DNA from: Polytrichum commune
Lineage: Eukaryota; Streptophyta; Polytrichopsida; Polytrichales; Polytrichaceae
Direction of reading: 5' to 3'
DNA length: 64,000 bases
Assembly: GCA_950295325.1 (NCBI GenBank)
Contig: OX485803.1
Span: 2,234,001 to 2,298,000, forward strand
Part shown: piece after piece, positions 32,213 to 45,224 of the stretch
Layout of the letters: the number at the start of each line of letters is the position of its first letter
Numbering within the stretch: position 1 is the first letter of the stretch
The notes under the pieces: model-generated
What the model was told of the DNA's origin: nothing
What the model saw: only the letters and a program-made list of their open reading frames with translations
Databases searched by the model: none
Made by a program: the position numbers and the translations under genes

Positions 32213-35200
32213 TTACACATCTCCATCTTCCGCTTCATATCCATTCTTGGCGTCATTTTTTGCCGCTGCAATACGTGCCAAGTTGTCTTTGGCAAAATCT
32301 ATATGTTTTTGGGGGATGGTCATTGTTTCTGTTTTGGAACCTTTACGCGGCTTCCAAGCACAAAGTATAGTGTCCGTGTTTATCCAAACCGGTGTGTACG
32401 CTGAGTCCATTGTCCATTTAAAATTCTTTTTGGTGTCCCAACCTAAATAAGTGCGTAGCACGTTTTGGTCTTTAGTGCTTGGACGACAATATTCCACCTC
32501 AATTTGACGAAAATTGGGGCTAGATCGAACAAAATTGGGTGAAGACAATGCTTTCACCAACCAAATTGGCTTGGGATGTTCCTCATCCCCTGCTCGTACA
32601 AGGACCAAATAACCTTCATGGCAATCAACACCTACACGAAACGACGGTGCCGGTCGATTGCGGGCAGGGCCAACGTAATGCTCGTCCATTGCGAACTCTT
32701 CACGAACGTCTCCATTGCTAAAAAACATGGTGTCGGACTCGACAACCGTTAAACGGCTTTGTGGCCAAAATCCTTGTGTTAAAGTTGTATGGGTGTCGCC
32801 ACCAAGTGTCATTAGGGCCGAGCGAATGCGATCCCAATATGCAATCAAAGGTTCATGAGTATCTCTAACACGTCTAGTGATGTCCTCCTCACACAACTCT
32901 TTCCAATATTCAATGAATTCGGATATGCCTTTGATGATTTCCGGCCCATTCCTCATGGGGTCGGGTTTGCAAGGCTTTGGATCCCCATCCGGAAGCAAAC
33001 ATTTGCCATCATTGTCTTGACGCCATACGAGTATACCATCATCCGGGCCCCAATTAGGAGATGTGCACAAAAGCTTGAATTGCATGGCCGGGAGACCATC
33101 ATCCCTTATATAGAATCGGAATTGTTGTGCTTTGGTATGCCCCACCAAATGGTCCCCTGCCTTCAACATGTATGGCTTGATGAAGGCCTTGAAATATGGT
33201 ACTTCCTCAATCAAGTGCGGAATTACGGGCATATGGTCCAAATCCATATACGATTTCATAAGAAGAGGTATGGTTGGAAAATCTTTTTCATGCAACTTCA
33301 TGCTCCACCGTCCGAATGATGCATCAATGTCGTCGTGTGTATGTCCCACCATCAAGAAAGACACAAACACCTCCTTGAAGATTCCTTTCACCACGAGCAA
33401 TGACCAAAAACAAAATACGTATCGACATTTGTTGTCCTTCGCACAATTATCAAGTTGAACGTGGAGAATTGGAGGCAATGGTTTTGTACAAATGGGTTCT
33501 CCGGGTGGTTCTGGCAATGACGACATACAAACCTCCTTCCCCGCAAGCACTGCCTCATAAAGGGATGTGGTTCCACAACCATCAAAAAGTGCACGGGAAG
33601 AATGTACCGGTGGCTTCTCAAGATCGCGCAAGAGTTTTGCAAATGAACCCACCGTGTGGTTAGCATCGCCAGGGTAAAAATCCAAACCATAATGGGCATA
33701 CTTTACGTCCCCATGGCCGTGGGCAATCATACCTGGAAAAAACAAACGATGCGTGACCAAAATAATCAAATAACCACTAAACGGATGTATGGAGTTGGAC
33801 ATTTGCCAAACACACCCAAGAAAATTGGATAGACTTTAAACACGTAGTTGTGATTTCATACAAACCTGTGACAACTACGGGCAACTTGAAGAGACCATCC
33901 GTGGCCTTTATTTTGCGTGCATAACAAGGGCACGCGGTTTTGGCGTGGTCCATTTTATCATGGATGACTGTTAGAACCTCTGTGGGCCTTATTATGAATA
34001 GAGCACGATTCTTATAGTAATCTTGACGGTGTGCCTCTTGATTGTTGACATGCTCAATATATTTTTTCTGGTGTCTGGAATGAGATTCAGTGCCTATGGG
34101 GTGGGCGTCTCGAAGACCTTTGTATTTTTCACACGTCATACACCTTGCGAACTTGTCCCCGGGTCTTTTCAGAATGTATTACGCAAACTGTTGGTTTTTA
34201 ATCACACTCAACTTGGACAAAGAAATGGGCCCACATCCCACTATGCGACCCACTTCATTGATGTCCGTTAAGATGTTCTTCCATTTTGTGCCATGGGGAA
34301 CACCATTTGAACAACCTTCTCCCCTGACGACAATGTCCTCGTCTTGTGGGGCATTGCATCGGCCAATGGCACTATGATGGTGGATAGTGTCGCGGACGCT
34401 TGCAGTGTAGCCTCCCTAGGTTTCTTTGTGCCCGAGTTGCCATGAAATCGAGAGCGGCGACCCAACGATGAATACTTTCGAAACCTATAAAAGTCAGCCT
34501 TGGAGACGGCGTGGATGGTATACCACGCTGTACAACACACATCAACATTCTCAAGTGTCACCACCTTATGCCCATGTGTATCAAGGTGCAAATTTCTGTG
34601 GACCTCGAGTTTCTTAGCCGACATCATACGAAAATCCGCAAGCCACATCTCTTGACGCAGAGACCTAATTTTCTCCCGCGGGAAAAATTGGCAACATTTC
34701 CTCGCGCAACAATCCTTGCCGGACACTAGACGGATAGATTCGTCCCCCAAAAGCCGATCCCGTCGACGCTCCTTATCTCCGCGAGGCACACGGTTTGAAT
34801 CATATCTACGGAGGCCTTTGCGAGGACGTGTTTTGGCCAACAAAGCTAATTGTGTTTGCTTATGCCACCGCTCATGATCCCACAAACTCACTTCCTCATG
34901 TAGAACTTGACGAAGCGGCCATTGACGCAAGGAAAATCTCCATGTCACCGGGACCTCTAGCGGAAGCAAAGAGTTCAAGATGCACACGCCAACATCATCG
35001 AGACCTAGGGCGTTGGCATCGACACAATCACGGGGATTGGAGTTTCTACATATACCATCTGCCACCGGGACACTAACCTCGTTGAGTAGAACGACATCAA
35101 GGCCAACCCATTGCTCCCTCCCGAAACCGGCACACAACGGAATGTCATCGTGGTCATCTCCGGAATGCAGAGATTGTTCGTGGACTTCCAAAGATTCATG

Positions 35201-35341
35201 GGAGGATGTATCCACAAACACCCCCCTCACGTTTGGCACACCATTACTATCTGCCGACGGGGAAGACACTTCACATTGAGCATCGGATGACGATGCATAT
35301 GTCGACAACTCCAATGAACTATCACCCACATGCAACGCCAT
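32213..35341 (-). pseudogene. DUF7869-like transposon protein, near full length, degraded
   Basis: Minus-strand exons 35341-33866 and 33732-32213 join at TCACAG|GTTTGT and TTCCAG|GT, giving about 998 residues. Order: acidic N-terminus, basic segment, CCARKCCQFF, a segment with WYTIHAVSKADFYRFRK, a CMTCEKYKGLRDAH Cys/His element, then GMIAHGHGD, HVQLDNCAKDNKCRY, MVGHTHDDIDASFGRWS and a long C-terminal part. These are the features of DUF7869-type proteins, which occur in many copies in several eukaryotic genomes and are thought to be transposon-derived. Lesions: a 1-nt loss near 34,302 and TAA at 34,179-34,181 (a CAA-to-TAA type change). The frame is open upstream to 35,518, but the start at MALHVG is shared with the copy at the left window edge. 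Confidence 0.75.
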
Positions 35342-35663
35342 ACCACCTAGACGAACGACCAGGAAATGATCAACCCAACCACCACCGCAATGCATACAAG
35401 AGATGATAGAATATATGTGGAGATACATGGCCCAAAATTGACAAACAAATTTTGGTGCACCATTGGAGAACCTCACGCACAAAGACGAACGCGCGTCCCA
35501 AAAAAACGTTTTAAGCATACGTCTAGGAGCCTCACTAATGTAAACAATACATGGACAAAGAGGAGAACAATCGTTAGTCGTCCAGGAGGGCCCTGCTGTT
35601 CGGACCAGCGCATGTCCCCATACAACCGACGACGAAATTACAAATCCGAGAACGCCACATGCA

Positions 35664-36914
35664 TTTACGAACGCGCGTTCGTGACCTCAGTAACTTCTCC
35701 ATGTGCATCCGGCGGCCTTCGAGATCCCTCATCTGAGAGCACCCTCAGGAATATCGGTTTTGTAGGTCAAAGTACCATGTTGACTTAGGAACCTGCGCGA
35801 TATATTATCACAAGAGAACACTTGTCCATACGCACAAAAGTAGTAAATCTGCAGATGATGCCTGAATCAAGTCCAACAATATTTTGAACACTAAGCACCT
35901 TCATATTGTGAATTTGATTATGTTGACTTTTGCGTACCTACCCATTCACGAACGGACGTTCGTAAATGGGTGCGACCCCGTGTTCACATCCTTCACGGAC
36001 GAGCGATGAGCATATTTTTCTTGCTATTATGTGTTCGTATATAACTGCCATACTGATGTGTATGAATGAAGATGTGTTGCTCGATGCATAGACAATAATG
36101 ACATGTATTTACGAACGCACGTTCGTAAATTCCCGACCATCAGGTACCAATAGATACGGGTCAAATAAGTATGTATGATCCTCGAAGGCATATTTACGAA
36201 CGCACGTTCGTAAATGACTGTCATGGATTATGTGCATGTGACTAACCATATGAGTAGCTCAATCCAGAACATGCTCTCATGTGGGATTTACGAACGCACG
36301 TTCGTAAATTACCGACCATCAGGTACCAATAGACACGGGTCAAATATGTATGTATGAACCTCGAAGGCATATTTACGAACGCACGTTCGTAAATAAATGC
36401 CATGGATGATGTGCATGTGACTATCCATGAGTAGCTCAATCCAAAACATGCTCTCCTGTGGGATTTACGAACGCACGTTCGTAAATTACCGACCATCAGG
36501 TACCAATAGATACGGGTCAAATATGTATGTATGATCCTCGAAGGCATATTTACGAACGCACGTTTGTAAATAATTGCCATGGATTATGTGCATGTGACTA
36601 TCCATGAGTAGCTCAATCCAAAACATGCTCTCATGTGGGATTTACGAACGCACGTTCGTAAATTACCGACCATCAGGTACCAATAGATAAGGGTCAAATA
36701 TGTCTGCATGGTCCTCGAAGGCATATTTACGAACGCACGTTCGTAAATAACTGACATGGATTACGTGCATGTGACTATCCATATGAGTAGCTCAATCCAG
36801 AACATGCTCTCATGTGGGATTTACGAACGCACGTTCGTAAATCCTTGCCATGTACAGGTCCGAATCGTTTGTCTAAACCTAAAGCTCCTCATCTTTACGA
36901 ACGTGCGTTCGTAA
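35664..36914. repeat. Array 3 of ACGAACG palindromes in 177-bp tandem units
   Basis: From 36,105 to 36,840 about four and a half units of roughly 177 bp repeat, each with two palindromes (near 36,108/36,190, 36,288/36,370, 36,464/36,549, 36,640/36,726, 36,819). Almost all have centre CA. Single copies lie at 35,664 (centre CG), 35,946 and 36,893. Position between the divergent DUF7869 gene and the spacer matches array 1. Confidence 0.88.
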
Positions 36915-39117
36915 AATTCCGGTATTTACGGCGGTATATGCGGTAGGTACAGCCTGTACTGTACCTGGGTGGTGTAGGGTTGGCGCACACGAAATGGCTT
37001 GAGCGCGTTCGGTGAGGTCTGTAGAGCGCACACTTGCATGTGCCGCTGAAAAGAGCTTTGTTGTGGGGGGAAGAGCTTTAAGTACTTCACCCCGCTGGTT
37101 CAAAATCCCTTGGATGCTCTTTAAAAAGCGGATTCCCGCCGCCTTCTTTGGCCTAACAATCTCCCATTCCATCCATGTGGAATTATATAAATAGCACTGT
37201 CATGTATGGAACATGCCTTGCATGCACGCCAACATATTGAAAATATATAAATCGGTTGCACACCTTAGTTGTGACCAAGGTCTCATCGAAATATATGTAT
37301 ATACATATATATATATATATATCTATATATACACATAATGTCTAAATATGGAGATGGTTAACATTGAATATTTAATGATTTGCGACTAAGGTATGAAGTC
37401 CAAGTTAATTGACAATTGATGCCTAATAAAGTTATGAATGTCGAAGTCATAGATATATATATATATATATATATCTATACATATATACACATATACACAC
37501 ACACACACAATGAGGTCAGAATGGCTAAGAACATGTTGCGGACGCCCCTAAAATTATAGGTATCATATGTTTCACATCAAAAAATGACCGTAATATGGTC
37601 ACCAAGTGCATGAATACAACTAAAAAATCGGGTTAATCCATAATGGCTTGCACTAGGGTAGATTGAGGACATTATGAACTAATTATACCTAATAATATAT
37701 GTAAGTTAGGTCTTCTTTCAAATGGTATCTAGGTGTGAAAATAAGGAATTAAAATGGCATGAGTAGGAAGGATTAATCAATTTGTAATGCTGCATAGTAT
37801 GATAGCGTAATGATCATTGAGACTTGAAACCATACTAGCTACCGTAACGTTGAATCATAGTTACAATTATTATGTGTTTGATGTCCTATTGGAAATTGAA
37901 TTTTCGTCCACTTGTTGTAAGGGTACGGATACACATTGGTTAAATGTTTATTAGATCATTGGTGATATTTATAGTTGAATGCATTGTTCGATTGTTAGTT
38001 TAAGTTGACACATGATTAAATGAGTTGAGGTCCTATTGGAAATAGACTTTTAGGGTTTGGGGAAATGCACTATTAATTTGGAATGGTGCATACAATAGTA
38101 TGTACTTACAATTAATATATGTTTTGCATCCTATGAGAAGGATGTGCATCATCATAGCTTAAAGTGTTGATATAAATTGAAGTCTTAAGACATGCATGTT
38201 ATTATAATAAGATCGTGGATTGTGTGATGAAATTTCACTCAGAACTATTAAGGTGAAAGAGGGAATATTTGAAATTTCACTTATCACCTAAACCAAAGTT
38301 TTATCTCAAATCTATTAATTTGGAATGTGAAAATGACAATTGGCATCATTATCAATTATTATAGTTGTTATGAACGGAATTAAGAATTCTCCATCCAACC
38401 AACATTGGTAGACCAATTTGACCTGCCTCAGACAACAACATGGCCACATATAAGAAAGGTTGGTAAGATAAAAAGATGCAGGGATGTAGGGTTTAGGGTT
38501 TGCGGTTAGGAATTAGGGTTAGGGTTTAGGGGTTTAGGGTTTGTGAAAGTTGTGTATGTGGTATTTGGGTTTAGGTTTTAGATTGTTACTAGGATACATT
38601 ACACACACAAACAATATTGACTCCTCAAAAACCCTTGTAATTGCACTAACTTCATTCATCGCAAGCTCGTAGTTGATGCTAGCAAAATAGTTGACCACTC
38701 CATAAATGCATTAGTTCAAGCTAACACCTAATATTGGAACTTGAATTGACATCCTATCGTATAGCAACTCTCCGCAATCTCATATTATTATGAATTCCTT
38801 TTTGCATGTAATATTTATTTCAGGAACCATCGAATTAATTGAAAGATATCTAGCTCTTACATAAACTATATTTTAAAACACCATATACATATCTTTGGGG
38901 GTGGATTCTACATTGACAACCTAGGAAATGACATGCATTGTTTATTACGAATTAACTGAGCATACTTTTCTAAAATATGTTTACAAGGAATCCAAATGTA
39001 GAGGTACTAAGGAAATAAAACGAGTAAAATTCATGTATTTGAACTAAGCTTTTCAAGTTAATGCCCTAAACGCGTCCATTACATATAAATATGTCAAAGC
39101 ATGAGTATAACATGAAG
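36915..39117. other. AT-rich spacer, copy 3, with telomere-like repeats
   Basis: Collinear with copy 1 (2077-4332). Holds AT/AC microsatellites (37,295-37,335; 37,455-37,510) and the longest telomere-like run (38,485-38,544). No gene. Confidence 0.7.
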
Positions 39118-39362
39118 GGTTCCAATATACAACCATCTCCCATCTCCCATCGCATCCCATCCCATCCCATCCCTTCCCATCACCTCCCATACCATCCCAT
39201 CCCATCTCCCTCCCAGCCCTAGCCAGTGGAGCTGTGCCACGTGGCAGGTGCTGGGAAACCCTAGCGGCGCAGCTACCTCCCCGCGCCCCTTCCTCTTCTC
39301 CTCATTTGTCATTTCGAGGAGTGAAGGAGCGGAGCGCTTAGAGAGCGAAGCTCTTGTTTTTT
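39118..39362 (+). promoter_or_regulatory. G-box/telo-box promoter module, copy 3 (gene B)
   Basis: (CCCAT)n tract, G-box CACGTG at 39,238-39,243, telo-box AAACCCTAG at 39,256-39,264, CTACCTCCCCGCGCC. Same spacing as copy 1. Confidence 0.6.
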
Positions 39363-39404
39363 TTAGTCTTGAAGTTTTAAATTAGTTTTGTTGCAAGTTT
39401 TGAG

Positions 39405-39840
39405 AGATTTCAGATTGAGAGCTTGTGTGAAAGCTTTTGAGTTTGTAAAAGCTTTCAGTGTGAGAGTTTGTGAGTTTCAAAAGCTTGAGAGCTTGAGTAG
39501 AAAAGCTTCAGAGTTTCGGATTGAGAGCTTGAGGGTGATCTTTAGAAGCTTGAGAGTTTAAGGAAGCTTCAGAGTTGAAGCTTGAGAGTTTAGGGAAGCT
39601 TGAGAGTTAAGGGTTTGCTTAAGAGTTCAGAAGCTTGAGAGCTACAAGCTTGTGAGTTTTGTGTACATGGGAGTATACTAGGGTTTGTATATAAGCTGTG
39701 AATGCTTGAGGTCTGCATTAGAGAGTTAACTGAGTGTGCATTTGAAAGGCAATTGAGTGTGCAGTTGTGAGGATTTCTGGGATTTTCATAAAGAGAAGAA
39801 GCAGGATTTGAAATGTGCAGCATTTCAATGTAATTTGTTA
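39405..39840 (+). repeat. Leader with AAGCTTGAGAG repeats (gene B)
   Basis: Degenerate repeats of AAGCTTGAGAG and AGTTT, collinear with 4655-5035. Ends at a possible donor (AAT|GTAATT); a TTTGCAG acceptor follows near 40,010. Confidence 0.45.
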
Positions 39841-40116
39841 TCCTTTCCAACTCCTCTCACATTCTGAAAATGTTGCTTCTTGAATTCAATTTGTTTTGTT
39901 ACATGCAATGTGAATTATCACTTTCTTCTTCATGTTTCATTCTTAATTTCATTCTGCATCTCAATTGCGTTCTGATTCAAGATTTGCATCATTCTGACCA
40001 AGATTTGCAGACATGGCTGCAAGCAGGTTGCTAATAAATGAGACATATACATATATATATGTATTCGTATATATACAAATACGTATATGTACGGACAGGG
40101 GATCCCAAAACCATCA

Positions 40117-40798
40117 CATTTACGAACGCTCGTTCGTAAATGGACATACACTGCATACCCACCTCCATTTACGAACGCTCGTTCGTAAATGGACATACAC
40201 TGCATACCCACCTCCATTTACGAACGCTCGTTCGTAAATGGACATACACTGCATACCGAACCTCCATTTACGAACGTGCGTTCGTAAATACGCACTCCAC
40301 GTTCTTTGGAATGCTCTATATTTACGAACGCACGTTCGTAAATATACGCCAAATATCACTTAGATGGAACCTTAACTTTAATATGAACCTATCCGAATAT
40401 CTAAAGAACAAATATAAATTTGCGACCACCAATAAAACAACTCATATGTATTTACGAAAACTAAATCAACCAAATGTCCGAAAAGATAGACCAAATGGAC
40501 ATATTTACGAACGCACGTTCGTAAACAAAACCAAATCTAGAAAACCTATATCTTTTACGAACGATCGTTCGTAAAAATAACCAAATATATTGCAAATACA
40601 TTCATGACGAGTAGTCTCTTTGATCTTAATATCTTTTACGAACGCTCGTTCGTAAACTCAATACTAAAAATTTATATTATCTTGCAACCCCTCATTTACG
40701 AACGAACGTTCGTAAATATAATTACATCAATTGCAAAGACGCATTAACACTGCGTAGTATGTGGGATATGCATGTCATTTACGAACGTTCGTTCGTAA
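40117..40798. repeat. Array 4 of ACGAACG palindromes in the leader intron of gene B
   Basis: Ten palindromes near 40,119, 40,167, 40,215, 40,266, 40,320, 40,503, 40,553, 40,634, 40,694 and 40,778. The first three are a 48-bp tandem repeat with centre CT; the others have TG, CA, CA, AT, CT, AA and TT. They precede the TTGCAG acceptor of gene B, as in gene A. Confidence 0.88.
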
Positions 40799-40827
40799 AG
40801 TCACTAATTGTTTATATTCTGTTGCAG

Positions 40828-42123
40828 ATGGCAAGATCAAGCAGAAGCGCCATTGAGATGTTCGCGGTGAAGGTCGATCGCCTCCCAGAGTCGGTGTTAG
40901 ACGACAACGGCAACGACAACTATGTCCCCAAGGAAGACTTCATGGGGAAGTGGACGGCACTGCCAGAGAAGATCGGGGACGGCCTCTTCTGCATGCGCTT
41001 CACCTACGAGCTGGAGACCAGATCGGACCAGCCTGAACAGTGGGTTCAAATGAAGACGTGGGAGATAGAGTCCATAGAGGCCCAGGGGGAGTATGTAATT
41101 CTGGACATGAAGAACAAGAAGGATCATATCAACCTCTTGTTGCATTTCCAGAAACATATCTTCTCCTACCAATACGCCACCAATAACGTAGTGGAAGATG
41201 CCAAACACTTCGACCTGGACGCACTCTTCTCGAAGTATGCCTTGAGCCCATACTGGACGGCAAGGAAATTGACAGCCCTCGCCTTGAACATCTCGAAGTA
41301 CAACAGTGTGGTCACCGAGGCCAACAAGAAAAAGAAGAGCCCCAGGAAACCATCCACATCAGGGGCAGGAGGATCAAGAAGTGCACCCAGGCCTGTGCCT
41401 TCCGCGAGTAGGGCGACGGAGGGCCCCAGCAGGCACTCCACGCCATCCTAGAGGACAAGGGAAGAGATGGAGAAATCGGTAGTCACAGATATCGCGGAGG
41501 TGAGCTCGCCGGTATTGATGCCTACCCCCTTGAAAAAGGGCGAGAACCCAGACGCTGTGAAGGCCACCAGAATCCTTCGAGACTTCAACAACTACTCGAA
41601 GGATTGCTGGCCCATGGGACGCCACTTCACATTCAACGTGGACTACTTCAAGTGCAAGAAGTCCCCCAACAAGTGGGAGGTTCGGTCTCGCGAGAGCGGT
41701 GGTGTGAAGTGGCAAATCAACAATCTCATGAACAACGTCAAGTGGGATAGGCAGACCGTCTGCGTCATGCCGAAGGGGCTGATATCCCGTCCGACGGAGA
41801 AGGACTGGCCACGGATCCAGAATGGGGAGTTCTGGATCATAGACGGCCAACACAGCTTGGAGGCGTCCCAGATAATCCTCAAGGACGACAACTTCCAGCA
41901 CGAGCTGAAGGCAAATTTGCGCTACTGGAAGGCGTTCCTGGTGTGGTCGGACGACTGGGACAAGCTGCGGAAGATTTCCACCTTCCTCAACTCAGGCAAC
42001 AAGATCAAGGCCTTCGAGGCGTCGTGGGCAGCCAACATAGTGGCTGCAAGAGACGTCTGGGTTGCCCACGGGTGCCCCCCCAAGGAAAGGGAGAATGCCA
42101 AGACCCCGTCTCCCCAATGGAAG
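40828..42123 (+). pseudogene. Gene B exon 1: ParB/DGQH-like domain
   Basis: 432 codons, same length as gene A exon 1, with one stop (TAG at 41,449) in the Ser-rich linker. The motif FWIIDGQHSLEAS is identical to gene A, as is the following Asn-Ser-Gly-Asn-Lys segment. The strongest conservation between the copies lies around this motif. Followed by an intron with two palindromes (42,129 and 42,183) and an intact TTCAG acceptor. Confidence 0.7.
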
Positions 42124-42760
42124 GTGAGTTTACGAACGTTCGTTCGTAAAGTTGGGCGCATTTCTAGTTCTTTTACATTCAAATTTACGAACGTGCGTTC
42201 GTATTGTGTGCATCACTGACTTTTGTTTTTCTCTTCAGGCTTTTTGCGATGCGATGGTGGACAAGTTCTCCTCCATCGATATGAAGTCCACAACAACCAA
42301 GTCTGTCCTGGAGCTCAAGGGCGAGCTCCGCCTCATTTGCTGCAACAGGGACACTTGGGACTTGTGGACCCAATTTTTTGATGCACACAGCTCGGGAGAT
42401 CTTGTCAACCCCGACACCGAGGAAAAGTATAGCACAGAAAAGACCGGGGAGGCCCCTCCACTGCTGAGGGAGTTCTTTAGGTCCCTTCAAGGGTTGACGG
42501 AGTCCGAGTTGCAGAGGTGCGCGGTGCATCTTCTTGGGAACACAGTGGGTAGAACCATACCCTACCCCAAGATATTTTTGAAGAGGCCAAGGCACAAGCC
42601 CGGCACGTATTCCATAAAGGAATGGTGCGACCACCGCAAGATGAAGACGGCGGCAATGAGGGAATTGAGCGCCCTAATACCCGAGTACGTACTCTTCCTG
42701 ACCGACGGGGACGTGAATTGGGCCAGTTGGAAGATGTTGAAGGTCGACTACAACATCTCG

Positions 42761-43734
42761 TGTCGCGCACCTCTCCATGAGGAGTGCCCGAAACACCATG
42801 GGCACAAGGGGGACCCCGGAGTGACACCCGGGACTTGTGGCGCCGTTGGTGAGAGGGCCCAAGTGATCCTAGTGTGGGTGAGGGCCCCGGGCGTTGGGAA
42901 CGCCTCCCACCCACGAAGTCTAGGAGGCACTAGGGTAAGGCCATAAGTTATGCGTAGCTCATGGCGTGGTGATTCTAGAAAGCTCAAGAACAACTCAATC
43001 GGAGGTGTGAGCTAGAAGTTATGGCCATTTGAGTGGGGCGCTGTCCCGGGAGAGCGCCCTGGTACAGCAGTGCCTGGGAGTGATTCCCGGGACTGCCAAG
43101 GTTCAAACAGGCATAACTTCCTCAATACTTGCCCGAATGGGGCAAGTGATGAGTCCATCGGCATCTACGTGAAGCGTAGATGAGGCTGGAGTGGTTGGTT
43201 GTTATGATCAGACATCATACAAGGAAGTTATGATGGTCTGAAGCTGCTGGGGGGTTCTAGGCCCAGCAGCTAAAGGAAAATGTCTACTTGGCCCCAACTC
43301 TTGGTAGAGAGACAAGAGGTTGGTTGACGGTGGGGTAGGGGCCCCGCGTGAAGTCCTAGAGGCTTATATGGGTGAGGTGGTGTGGCCTCACCCACCCGAG
43401 GCCGAACGGCAAGGCCTCCATGGGCATTGGCCCAATGTGAGGCCATAGTTGCCTAGTATGGTTCGGGTTGTTGTAGCGTTGCTCCGGCAATGCGATGATC
43501 AACATGAGATTGGACTTCCATGGATGGAAGTCCACATCTAAGAATTGGTTACCGATGAAGGGGTGAGTCCCAAAATCAAAGTAGGAGGGTTGGTTCCCCT
43601 CTTATGAACTATATGGTCCGGGGTAAGAGGAACTAACCATTAGCATGGCGGAATGCGAAGGGTTAGTGCTCGTAACCTTTGCTAGAATTGAAAATTGGCA
43701 AGATTGTCAAGGGGGGCTAGCAAGGGTTGCGACA
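42761..43734 (+). mobile_element. Solo LTR 1 of the gypsy family in gene B exon 2
   Basis: 974 bp, TGTCGCGCAC...GGTTGCGACA, flanked by the 5-bp duplication TCTCG (42,756-42,760 and 43,735-43,739). Matches the LTRs of the element at 45,225-52,269. No internal region, so it arose by LTR-LTR recombination. Confidence 0.9.
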
Positions 43735-44099
43735 TCTCGGGAGCCTCAATGCGTTGCCTTGTCAAGGAGCACGCCTCCATTTTGAAGCAGAAGGGGAACA
43801 AGAGGACAAAGAAAACCGAGACGGATCCCCAGGAGGTGTAGCAATACAAAAGGTTTTTGGCGCGGAACAGGTTGGCCACATTCGAGGGAATGGCCAGATT
43901 TTGTGTGGTGACAGCCGGCGTAGAGAGAACAACTTTCTCGAAGTGGGATGGCACCATCAGCAAGTCCGAGGTTAGGGAGGACCGACGGGGGTGCCCATTT
44001 GCCCTGATCGATTTCAGGGGGATCCCGGGTGCGTCGAGGCAGGGGGGGAAGGACATGCCATTCTACAACCCCTTCATGACCAAGTTCAAGGAGCACAAG

Positions 44100-45076
44100 T
44101 GTCGCGCACCTCTCCATGAGGAGTGCCCGAAACACCATGGGCACAAGGGGGACCCCGGAGTGACACCCGGGACTTGTGGCGCCGTTGGTGAGAGGGCCCA
44201 AGTGATCCTAGTGTGGGTGAGGGCCCCGGGCGTTGGGAACGCCTCCCACCCACGGAGACTAGGAGGCATGAGGGTAAGGCCATGAGCTATGCGTAGCTCA
44301 TGGCGTGGTGATTCTAGAATGCTCAAGATCACCTCAAGCGGAGGTGTGAGCTAGGAGTTATGGCCATTTGAGTGGGGCGCTGTCCCGGGACAGCGCCCTG
44401 GTACAGCAGTGCCTGGGAGTGATTCCCGGGACTGCCAAGGTTCAAACAGGCATAACTTCCTCAAGACGTGCCCGAATGGGGCAAGTGAGGAGTCCATCGG
44501 CATCTACGTGAAGCGTAGATGAAGATGGAGTGGTCGCTTGTTTGTATCAGACATCATACAAGGAAGTTATGATGGTCTGAAGCTGCTGGGGGCTTCTAGG
44601 CCCAGCGGCTAAAGGAAAGTGTCCACTTGGCCCCAACTCTTGGTGGAGAGACAAGAGGTTGGTTGACGGTGGGGTAGGGGCCCCGCGTAGAGTCCTAGAG
44701 GCTTATATGGGTGAGGTGGTGTGGCCTCACCCACCCGAGGCCGAACGGCACGGCCTCCATTGGCATTGGCCTAATGTGAGGCCATAGTTGCCTAGTATGG
44801 TTCGGGTTGTTGTAGTGTTGCTCCGGCAACGCGATGATCAACATAAGATTGGACTTCCATGGATGGAAGTCCACATCTAAGGATTGGTTACCGATTGAAG
44901 GGGTGAGTCCCGAAAGCAAAGTAGGAGGGTTGGTTCCCCTCCTATGAACTATAAGGTCCGGGGTGAGAGGAGCTAACCATTAGCATGGCGGTATGCGAAG
45001 GGTTAGCGACTCGTAACCTTTGCTAGAATTGAAAATTGGCAAGATTGTCAAGGGGGGGCTAGCAAGGGTTGCGACA
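44100..45076 (+). mobile_element. Solo LTR 2 of the gypsy family in gene B exon 2
   Basis: 977 bp, same ends, flanked by ACAAG (44,095-44,099 and 45,077-45,081). Confidence 0.9.
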
Positions 45077-45224
45077 ACAAGTCACCGGACATGAGGGAGC
45101 CTCACGTTTGGCTGTGGATAGTCGAGCAGGAGAAGCTCTCTGCTATAGTCGACCTGTACGAGAAGACGATCAAATTCGAGTACAGCATCTTCCACAGCAT
45201 TTACGTGCCCGCCAAGACGGAAGG

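Noticed and set aside
40140-40574. Open frame with repeated YERSFV/YERTFVN peptides
   Set aside because: Translation of palindrome array 4; lies in an intron.
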